Shown here: one piece after another, positions 58,093-64,000 of the stretch | How the letters are laid out: each line of letters begins with the position of its first letter | Numbering within the stretch: the stretch's first letter is position 1 | Assembly: GCF_005221285.1 (NCBI RefSeq) | Contig: NZ_CP039886.1 | Coordinates: 930,001 to 994,000 of the forward strand | Length of the DNA: 64,000 bases | Source of the DNA: Neisseria flavescens | GTDB lineage: Bacteria; Pseudomonadota; Gammaproteobacteria; Burkholderiales; Neisseriaceae | Direction of reading: 5' to 3' | The notes under the pieces: model-generated | The model's database searches: none | The model's input: only the letters and a program-made list of their open reading frames with translations | What the model was told of the DNA's origin: nothing | Made by a program: the position numbers and the translations under genes

Positions 58093-59025
58093 TTAAATAA
58101 TCCAACGATATAACGCAATCATTACCGGCATGGTTACCACACAAAGCAAGGTTGTCAGCCCATAAATCGCGCTGGCTTTTTGGGCATTTTTACCGTAAAC
58201 AACCGCCATTTGGGTAACCGTCGCGGCGGCAGGCGAAGTCGTTGCCAAAAAGCTGATTAAAACAACCGTATCCTCATGCGCATCATGATGGACAAAACCG
58301 CAGACTTTGACGGCAAAAAGCAATAATATTGGAATCAAAATCAGCCTTAAAAAAGCAACGAGATACAGCCTCGGCGTCCACATAATCGAGCGCAGCGGCA
58401 AAGAAGCCAAAAGCATGCCCGCCACCAACATGGCAACCGGGCCAATCATGCCGCCCACCGTCGCCAAAGTATTATCGACAATATGCGGCAGCTTGATTTG
58501 AAAGGTAAACATCAGCAGCCCGACCAGCATGGATAAGATGTTGATATTGGTAAAAATGGTTTTCCAAGCCACATTGCCACGGCCGCAAATCAACAGGCGC
58601 AGATGCGTCCAAAACAAAAACGTCTGCACCATGATAAAACCGCTGGTATAAATCACCCATTCCGCACCAAATACCGACATCACCAAAGGGATAATCAGAT
58701 TGCCCGAATTACTGTACACCGTCGCCGCGTGTTCGAGCGCATCAAGTTTGAACAAGTGTTTAAACAACCTGCCCAAAACAATCAACACCACATGGAAAAA
58801 CACCGCCAGCATGACGGAAAGCTTCAACCCTTCGATAATCTGCGGCGTATTGTCCATCTGAAAAGCGTGAATCATGACGGACGGGCTGATCAGGTAAAGC
58901 GCAATGACCGAGAGCGTGTAGCTGTTTTCCGATTTCAACAGCCCGGCCTTCACCAAGGCCACGCCCATCAAAACAATCAGCGTCAGCTCGGTAATTTTTC
59001 CGGCAAGCAGGAAAGAGGTTTCCAT
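58093..59025 (-). CDS. AEC family transporter (auxin efflux carrier/malate permease type)
   Basis: A 310-residue membrane protein with about ten helices. SENSYTLSVIALYLISPSVMIHAFQ and VYSNSGNLIIPLVMSVFGAEWVIY match AEC permeases, with the second half repeating the layout (AMLVAGMLLASLPLRS, LISFLATTSPAAATVTQMAVVYG). Substrate unknown; the family moves malate, malonate or other carboxylates. Divergent from the acyltransferase pair, read leftward. Confidence 0.85.
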   Translation of the reverse strand: METSFLLAGKITELTLIVLMGVALVKAGLLKSENSYTLSVIALYLISPSVMIHAFQMDNTPQIIEGLKLSVMLAVFFHVVLIVLGRLFKHLFKLDALEHAATVYSNSGNLIIPLVMSVFGAEWVIYTSGFIMVQTFLFWTHLRLLICGRGNVAWKTIFTNINILSMLVGLLMFTFQIKLPHIVDNTLATVGGMIGPVAMLVAGMLLASLPLRSIMWTPRLYLVAFLRLILIPILLLFAVKVCGFVHHDAHEDTVVLISFLATTSPAAATVTQMAVVYGKNAQKASAIYGLTTLLCVVTMPVMIALYRWII

Positions 59026-59202
59026 AATAAAAAAGCGGCAAAAACGTTGATTTTACGCTTGTACCGCTTCGCATGCCAAATTCAGACGGCCCGAAGCCTT
59101 TTTCCAACAACCCGACATAATTTGCCCTACCGCAAAGCAAATCAATATAAATCTGTCCGTATATCCGCTATAATCAGCCATTTTCTTCAAACAGGAAACA
59201 TC

Positions 59203-59958
59203 ATGTCCCCCAGCCGTTTCAATCAAACGGGCCCCAAAATCGGCCTGAGCGTACGCCTTGCAGAAACCCAAGCTGAAATCGAAGCCGCCCAAAGATTGCG
59301 CTATCAGGTTTTTGCCCAAGAATTGGGGGCGGAAATCGAAAGCGATGACGGCCGCGATGCCGATCCTTATGATGAACATTGCCACCATCTACTCGCGTTT
59401 GATGATGCAACCGGCGAAGTTATCGGCTGCTACCGCCTGATTACAGAAGAAACCGCAAAAAAAGTCGGCGGCTGGTACAGCGAGCATGAATTCGACCTTG
59501 AGCCTTTGAAAGACATTCTGCCTCAAACCGTAGAACTCGGCCGCGCCTGCACCCACCCGGACTACCGCAATGGCGGCTTGGTCATGCTGTTGTGGACCGG
59601 CTTGGTCAAATTCATGAAAGACGAAAACCTGCGCTTTATGATTGGTTGCGGCAGTATCGAAATGCGCGACGGCGGCAACGATGCGGCGGGTCTGTATCAT
59701 GCTTTGAAAGACAAATACCTCGCTCCGGAACAATGGCGCGTCAAACCGCTCAACCCGCTTAAATGGGACAGCATCACGCCGTCTGAAAATCCACCTGTAC
59801 CCGCACTGATCAAAGGCTATCTCAAAGCAGGCGCGTGGTTTTGCGGCGAGCCTTGCGTCGATGAGGCATTCAACTGCGCGGATGTGCTGATCATGATGGA
59901 CATCAGCCACCTTTCCGACCGCTACTTGCAGCGTTTTGCCCCTAAAACCGATTCATAA
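59203..59958 (+). CDS. OlsB-like GNAT acyltransferase
   Basis: A 251-residue protein of the OlsB/ornithine N-acyltransferase group, a GNAT family relative. LAETQAEIEAAQRLRYQVFAQELGAEI, DPYDEHCHHLLAFDDATGEVIGCYRL, ELGRACTHPDYRNGGLVMLLW (acyl-donor site) and MIGCGSIEMRDGG are typical. OlsB uses 3-hydroxyacyl-ACP to acylate ornithine. I chose ATG 59203 (ACAGGAAAC upstream); the frame stays open to 58603 but there it overlaps the AEC gene antisense. A PlsC-type acyltransferase gene follows, as in OlsB-OlsA pairs. Confidence 0.82.
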   Translation: MSPSRFNQTGPKIGLSVRLAETQAEIEAAQRLRYQVFAQELGAEIESDDGRDADPYDEHCHHLLAFDDATGEVIGCYRLITEETAKKVGGWYSEHEFDLEPLKDILPQTVELGRACTHPDYRNGGLVMLLWTGLVKFMKDENLRFMIGCGSIEMRDGGNDAAGLYHALKDKYLAPEQWRVKPLNPLKWDSITPSENPPVPALIKGYLKAGAWFCGEPCVDEAFNCADVLIMMDISHLSDRYLQRFAPKTDS

Positions 59959-59959
59959 T

Positions 59960-59990
59960 AAAAGGCCGTCTGAAACTTCAGACGGCCTGC
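59960..59990 (+). terminator. DUS-pair hairpin between the two acyltransferase genes
   Basis: AAAAGGCCGTCTGAA / TTCAGACGGCCT with a 2-base loop, directly after the OlsB-like stop. It may lower expression of the second gene. Confidence 0.8.
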
Positions 59991-60014
59991 CTAATCTTTA
60001 TAAAAACACACACA

Positions 60015-60764
60015 ATGACCGCCAAAATCCGTTTTATCTTCCGTCTTCTCTGTATTGCCGGCTGCCTTTTGTACGGCATGGCCGAAATGTTTTTTCTGTT
60101 TCCCTTTTACAGCAGCAAGCGCAAACTGCGCGCGATCCAACTATGGTCGCTGCGCGTGCTCGCTTCCTGCGGCATGAAACTGCAAACTTTCGGCACGCCG
60201 CCGCAAGAAGGCCGCGGCCAGATGCTTATCAGCAACCATATTTCATGGTTGGATATTATGGCTGTCAACGGCGCCTTTCCCGGCCGCTTTGTAGCTAAAG
60301 ACGATGTAGCCAAATGGCCGGTGGTCGGTTATCTCGCCACACAGGCGCAAACGGTTTACGTCTCGCGCAACCGCGGCATCAAAGGCAATTCCGCCAAAAT
60401 TGCAGGCGTGACCGAAGCACTGAAAAACGGCGATACCGTCACCATTTTCCCCGAAGGCACCAGTACCGAAGGCCGTGAAATCCTGCCGTTCAAACCCAGC
60501 TTTTTTCAGACGGCCTATGATGCAGGCGTACCGATTATTCCGGCACTCTGCCGCTATCCGAATCCGGACGGAAGCAGCCCCAATCCGCATACTGCCTACT
60601 ACGGTGACATCAGCCTCTGGCAATCTATCTGCATGGTCATCAGCCAGCCTTCCAGCACGGTCGAGCTGCATTTCCTTGATCCGATTGAAGCGGGAGAAGA
60701 CCGCTACGCTACTGCGCTTCACGTACACGCCCTATTGAGCGAAAAGCAAAAACAGTTGGGCTAA
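60015..60764 (+). CDS. 1-acyl-sn-glycerol-3-phosphate acyltransferase family protein (PlsC-like)
   Basis: A 249-residue membrane-bound acyltransferase. One N-terminal helix (FIFRLLCIAGCLLYGMAEMFFLF) precedes block I NHISWLDIMAV (NHx4D), block II VYVSRNRG and block III FPEGTSTEGREILPFKPS. It could acylate lysophosphatidate, or lyso-ornithine lipid (OlsA) given its neighbour, and it also resembles the neisserial NlaA type. A DUS is embedded in frame near 60506. Confidence 0.85.
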   Translation: MTAKIRFIFRLLCIAGCLLYGMAEMFFLFPFYSSKRKLRAIQLWSLRVLASCGMKLQTFGTPPQEGRGQMLISNHISWLDIMAVNGAFPGRFVAKDDVAKWPVVGYLATQAQTVYVSRNRGIKGNSAKIAGVTEALKNGDTVTIFPEGTSTEGREILPFKPSFFQTAYDAGVPIIPALCRYPNPDGSSPNPHTAYYGDISLWQSICMVISQPSSTVELHFLDPIEAGEDRYATALHVHALLSEKQKQLG

Positions 60765-60767
60765 TCA

Positions 60768-60802
60768 AAAAAGGCCGTCTGAATGTTCAGACGGCCTTTT
60801 CC
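60768..60802. terminator. DUS-pair terminator, PlsC-like gene / gloA
   Basis: AAAAAAGGCCGTCTGAA-TG-TTCAGACGGCCTTTT between convergent genes. Confidence 0.93.
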
Positions 60803-60815
60803 ATTATCTTATGTC

Positions 60816-61229
60816 TTAAGATGAATATTGTACCGAATCGCTACCGCTTTTCTTTTGAATAAATTCAATTTTGTAGCCGTCCGGATCTTCGACAAACGCA
60901 ATCACAGTCGTGCCGTGTTTCATCGGGCCGGCTTCGCGTACCACTTTGCCGCCCATTTCTTTGACACGCTCGCACGCCGCATAAGCATCATCGACTTCAA
61001 TCGCGATATGGCCGTAAGCATCGCCCAAGTTGTAAGACTCGGTATCCCAGTTGTGGGTCAGTTCCAAAACAGTATGGTCCGCTTCATCGCCATAACCGAC
61101 AAAAGCCAAAGTAAAACGGCCTTCAGGGTAATCGCGGCGGCGCAGCAGTTGCATGTTCAATACGTTTTGATAGAAATCCAAAGAGCGTTCGAGATTGCCG
61201 ACACGCAACATAGTATGAAGCAAGCGCAT
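60816..61229 (-). CDS. gloA: Lactoylglutathione lyase (glyoxalase I)
   Basis: A 137-residue metalloenzyme turning the methylglyoxal-glutathione adduct into S-lactoylglutathione. Metal ligands: His5 in MRLLHTMLRV, Glu in LELTHNW, His in YGHIAIEVDD and Glu in YKIEFIQ. FYQNVLNMQLLRRRDYPEG is typical of the Ni-type bacterial enzyme. I chose ATG 61229; the frame to 61262 adds 11 residues before the family start. Alone, read leftward. Confidence 0.95.
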   Translation of the reverse strand: MRLLHTMLRVGNLERSLDFYQNVLNMQLLRRRDYPEGRFTLAFVGYGDEADHTVLELTHNWDTESYNLGDAYGHIAIEVDDAYAACERVKEMGGKVVREAGPMKHGTTVIAFVEDPDGYKIEFIQKKSGSDSVQYSS

Positions 61230-61435
61230 GATTTTGTTCCTTTCTGAATTATGTTTGGTCATGGATTATAACACATCGGGTATTTACCCTCCTCAACTTA
61301 GAAAATGCCGATACTTAAACCTTGTGAAAATGAAGCGTATCCCCTATCGCCATTTGAATTTAATTTATCAACAAGCACACCGACTGACTAAATTGCTATA
61401 ATCGCCACACTTACAACACAACACTTCAAACCGTC

Positions 61436-62536
61436 ATGAAAACCTTTGTTCTTCCAGATACCCGCCCTTATCCGCAGAGCCCTATCAAAAACTACCTTCT
61501 ACTCAATGCCTATCAGCTGGCGCACAACTCCTCCTCCGCATCACGCAAGCTTTCGGCCGGCCAACTGCAAACCGAAATCCGTACCATGCTCAGCCAAAAC
61601 CATTACATCAACCTTTCATTGGCGATGACCATGGCCCCTGATGTCGGCACTTACACCAGCCTGATTCAAAGCGTGGGCGAAGTCCTGAAGGCAGAAAACG
61701 ATAACGAAGCCCAATGGTTTGCCCTGCCTGTCGTTTTGGTCGCCGGTTGCAAAAAAGAACAAACCCTGCCGCTCACGCTGCCTACTGAAGCCCTCTTCGC
61801 CTGCCTGCAAAACTACCCGAACCTGCGCACCCTCACGCAAAACACGCAATGGCTACCCTACCTCGTCCAATCTACCGACTTGAGCAGCGTTACCCCGGGC
61901 GAGTGGTTCCAAGCCAAGCAAAACGATGAAGCGGCAGGCGCATTCCTGCAAAAATTCGAATACAAACCATTGACGCTGCCCGAAGGTCAATCCGTCCATG
62001 TTGTTTACGCGCTGGGCTACGGCAACAAAGACATTCAGACGGCCTTGGGCCTTAACCTGCAACAGGCAGGCCTGCCATTGATGCAGGTTTGGCAAGAGCA
62101 TCTCGCCCTTGACGGCGTCACACTCTTTACCAACCCGCTCTCACCCAATACGCCGCTTGACGCGCTTACCGACGGCAGCCACACCCGCCAACGCATGGCC
62201 ATGGACGTTTTTGCCACCAACGCCATCCGCGCCATCCGTATGCAAAGCCCGCGTGTCGGCGTTGTTGCCGCAGCAAAAGCGGACGGCAAGCTCCAGTTCA
62301 GCTTCAACGCGACAGACAGCGCGTTTGAAATCGTTCCGCAGACCTTCACTTGGGAGCTGGCCTCAACCGACAATATCGCCATCGTTCAGCAAAACTTCCT
62401 CAACCTGATGGCAGAATGCCGAATCGAGCACCTCTACCTGCTGCACAACCCACTGGGCGAAAACGAGAACATCCCTACTTATGCCCAAGCGTTGAAACTG
62501 GAAGGCCACAATCCTTTCTTCAGCAATGTAAACTAA
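61436..62536 (+). CDS. Conserved-looking protein of unknown function
   Basis: A 366-residue soluble protein with no signal peptide or membrane segment. I do not recognise a family. Visible features are SASRKLSAGQLQTEIRTML near the N-terminus, a single Cys cluster region (VLVAGCKKEQ), and the ending LYLLHNPLGENENIPTYAQ. Codon use matches the neighbours and an AG-DUS lies in frame near 62035, so it is a resident gene. It is divergent from gloA and followed by a hairpin terminator. Confidence 0.65.
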   Translation: MKTFVLPDTRPYPQSPIKNYLLLNAYQLAHNSSSASRKLSAGQLQTEIRTMLSQNHYINLSLAMTMAPDVGTYTSLIQSVGEVLKAENDNEAQWFALPVVLVAGCKKEQTLPLTLPTEALFACLQNYPNLRTLTQNTQWLPYLVQSTDLSSVTPGEWFQAKQNDEAAGAFLQKFEYKPLTLPEGQSVHVVYALGYGNKDIQTALGLNLQQAGLPLMQVWQEHLALDGVTLFTNPLSPNTPLDALTDGSHTRQRMAMDVFATNAIRAIRMQSPRVGVVAAAKADGKLQFSFNATDSAFEIVPQTFTWELASTDNIAIVQQNFLNLMAECRIEHLYLLHNPLGENENIPTYAQALKLEGHNPFFSNVN

Positions 62537-62542
62537 ATTGAA

Positions 62543-62593
62543 AATGCAACACGCCAAGGCCGTCTGAAAACGGTTTAGCGTGTTGCATTGATT
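62543..62593 (+). terminator. 12-bp stem terminator with a DUS in the loop
   Basis: AATGCAACACGC (62543-62554) and GCGTGTTGCATT (62578-62589) pair perfectly and enclose one complete DUS (62555-62566 approx.). A short T-rich tail follows. Confidence 0.8.
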
Positions 62594-62622
62594 TTCAAAC
62601 CTTACCGCTCATTTTCACGCAT

Positions 62623-63087
62623 ATGAAAACCCACAAAATCCTTTTCGTCTGCCTCGGCAACATCTGCCGCTCCCCCATGGCCGAATACGTCCTGCGCCAC
62701 CGCGCCCGCGAAGCAGGCATGGGCAATGCCGTCATTACAGCCAGCGCAGGCACATCAGGTTGGCACGACGGGGAAGACATGCACGAAGGCACGCGCCGCA
62801 CACTCAAGCAACACGGCATCGACCCGTCAGGCTTTACCAGCAGCAAAATCAAACCCGGCGATGCCGAACATTTCGACTACATCATCGTGATGGACGACAA
62901 CAACCTCAGAGAAACCGAAAAGCAGCTCGGTTTCCACCCCGGAAAAATCTTCAAACTGACCGACCTTATCCCTGATTCAGGTTACAACCACGTTCCCGAT
63001 CCTTGGTACACAGGCGACTTTGACGAAACCTACCGTCTGGTCGATGCCGGCAGTTTGGCCTTGTTGGAAAAATTGAAACAGGCTTAA
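62623..63087 (+). CDS. Low-molecular-weight protein tyrosine phosphatase
   Basis: A 154-residue phosphatase. The P-loop is VCLGNICRSPMAE (C-X5-R, Cys10 and Arg16), and the general acid Asp is in VPDPWYTGDFDETY. In bacteria such enzymes control tyrosine kinases of polysaccharide export or act on free phosphorylated proteins; no kinase gene is nearby. It is cytoplasmic and transcribed alone, with a DUS hairpin after it. Confidence 0.93.
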   Translation: MKTHKILFVCLGNICRSPMAEYVLRHRAREAGMGNAVITASAGTSGWHDGEDMHEGTRRTLKQHGIDPSGFTSSKIKPGDAEHFDYIIVMDDNNLRETEKQLGFHPGKIFKLTDLIPDSGYNHVPDPWYTGDFDETYRLVDAGSLALLEKLKQA

Positions 63088-63102
63088 ACCGGCTTTAACA
63101 AT

Positions 63103-63169
63103 AAAAGGCCGTCTGAACAGCTATCCGCAAAAGCCATGCTTTCGTGATTACCTGTTCAGACGGCCTTTC
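63103..63169. terminator. Long-loop DUS-pair hairpin, phosphatase gene / metW
   Basis: AAAGGCCGTCTGAACAG and CTGTTCAGACGGCCTTT form a 17-bp stem around about 32 bases, between convergent genes. Confidence 0.8.
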
Positions 63170-63182
63170 TCTATGACCGCAA

Positions 63183-63764
63183 TCAACCTACGCGATAAAA
63201 CGCCAGACTGCCTAATAAATTCGGCAGATGTTTAATCTGTTTATTGCCCGTCATAACCGCACGCTCAAGCACGCGGATTTTGTTTTTGGCACACAGCAAA
63301 TCGAAGTCTTTAAGGGTACACCAATGGATATTGGGCGTATCGTACCAATGATACGGCATGCGCTCGGAAACAGGCATATGGCCGCCAACGGCGATTTGAA
63401 AGCGGTTGCGCCAGTAGCCGAAATTAGGGAAGCTGACGATGGCCTGCTTGGCCACGCGCATCAGGCAGCGCAGGATTTTTTCCGTGTTCTGCATCGCCTG
63501 AATGGTTTGGCTCAAGACAATCACATCAAAACTTTGATCGCCAAAAGCCACCAAACCTTCTTCCAAATCGGCTTGAATGACGTTCACGCCGCGGGATATG
63601 GCGGCAATCACGCTGTCAGTATCGATTTCAACGCCGTAGCCGGTGCAATTTTTATGTTCCACCAACGCGGCCAACAGTTCGCCGTCGCCGCAGCCTAAAT
63701 CGAGTACGCGGCTGCCTTCGGGTATCCAATCGTAAATGAGTTGCAAATCGTCGCGCAGATTCAT
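63183..63764 (-). CDS. metW: Methionine biosynthesis protein MetW
   Basis: A 193-residue SAM-methyltransferase-like protein. VLDLGCGDGELLAAL is motif I, and VIQADLEEGL and FDVIVLSQTIQAM follow. MetW works with MetX in homoserine acylation for methionine synthesis. Its ATG overlaps the metX stop as ATGA, so the two are translationally coupled. Confidence 0.93.
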   Translation of the reverse strand: MNLRDDLQLIYDWIPEGSRVLDLGCGDGELLAALVEHKNCTGYGVEIDTDSVIAAISRGVNVIQADLEEGLVAFGDQSFDVIVLSQTIQAMQNTEKILRCLMRVAKQAIVSFPNFGYWRNRFQIAVGGHMPVSERMPYHWYDTPNIHWCTLKDFDLLCAKNKIRVLERAVMTGNKQIKHLPNLLGSLAFYRVG

Positions 63765-64000
63765 TTTTGGCAGTCCTTGTAAACGTTGTTCATGTAAGCG
63801 GCAACCGCGCGGATATAGGCTTCGTCTTCCATCAAGAAGGCATCGTGGCCGTGATTGGATTTGACTTCAATGTATTGCACGGATTTTTGCGCGGCGATTA
63901 ATGCCTTGACCAATTCATGCGAACGTTGCGGCGAGAAGCGCCAGTCGGTGCTGAAGCTGGCAACAAAAAACTTGGCCTGCACATTCTCCACGGAGCGCGT
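63761..64000 (-). CDS. metX: Homoserine O-acetyltransferase, C-terminal part
   Basis: Only the last 79 codons are in the window; the gene continues past base 64000. VASFSTDWRFSPQRS carries the catalytic Asp and SNHGHDAFLMED the catalytic His of the alpha/beta-hydrolase MetX, which makes O-acyl-homoserine. It overlaps metW by 4 bp in the usual metX-metW order. Confidence 0.92.
   Translation of the reverse strand, partial: TRSVENVQAKFFVASFSTDWRFSPQRSHELVKALIAAQKSVQYIEVKSNHGHDAFLMEDEAYIRAVAAYMNNVYKDCQK

Noticed and set aside
58603..59202. A 200-codon N-terminal extension of the OlsB-like protein
   Set aside because: It overlaps the AEC permease gene antisense, is basic and low in complexity, and a good ribosome site and family-type start lie at 59203.
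1..64000. CRISPR array suggested by many short repeats
   Set aside because: The repeats are 12-mer uptake sequences, dispersed or in inverted pairs; there is no array of direct repeats with equal spacers and no cas gene.

Overview
The window is a chromosomal segment of a Neisseria. The strongest evidence is the very frequent 12-mer AGGCCGTCTGAA, the AG form of the neisserial DNA uptake sequence (DUS). It occurs mostly as inverted pairs that double as terminators. The pathogen-type ATGCCGTCTGAA form is rare here. Gene content and order are also neisserial: dnaB followed by a five-gene minor-pilin operon, rlmN-pilW-rodZ-ispG, and metX-metW. The AG dialect points to a commensal of the N. subflava/flavescens/perflava type; the species is inferred, not proven.

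Bases 1-8,100 hold the end of zapE, ndk, the rlmN-pilW-rodZ-ispG run, a DUF817 membrane protein and an OFA-type MFS transporter. Bases 8,100-13,700 hold sodB, dnaB and pilHIJKX (minor pilins for pilus assembly and DNA uptake). Bases 13,700-26,100 are housekeeping: smr, trpE, kptA, purK, a GNAT enzyme, mutL, kdsA, panD, a DUF945 protein, trpG-trpD and a CsbD protein. Bases 26,100-45,500 carry an SGNH hydrolase, a copper export pair (copA/copZ), a sugar-efflux MFS protein, a DASS anion transporter, ppiB, a YbhB protein, a broken metallopeptidase gene (ypfJ type), a phosphohexomutase, rpe, a Spy-like protein, a DUF815 ATPase, riboflavin synthase, rlmJ, a lipoprotein, fbp, waaF, guaB and a DUF4124 protein.

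Bases about 45,600-53,150 are a complete-looking filamentous (inovirus) prophage of the meningococcal Nf/MDA type, read leftward. It carries a small first gene, a Rep_trans replication initiator, an ssDNA-binding-like protein, a major coat protein, a minor protein, a TspB-like adsorption protein, a DUF2523 minor coat protein, a Zot-type assembly ATPase, a small membrane protein, and at its left end an IS110-family (Piv-like) DEDD transposase. The phage body between the transposase gene and the right end has no DUS that I can find, and it sits between two convergent chromosomal genes. A 296-bp hairpin-rich non-coding stretch upstream of the transposase is the best candidate for something not yet described: a bridge RNA or recombination end serving a phage, or the phage origin/packaging signal.

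Bases 53,200-64,000 return to chromosome: dcuB with an FNR-like box, a two-domain glycosyltransferase, dusC, dnrN (hemerythrin-like nitrosative-stress repair), an AEC permease, an OlsB-like/PlsC-like acyltransferase pair, gloA, an unknown conserved protein, a low-molecular-weight tyrosine phosphatase, metW and the end of metX. I saw no rRNA, tRNA or CRISPR array. No intergenic gap reaches 300 bases; the largest (46640-46935, 37241-37517, 43167-43440, 31057-31321) are described individually.
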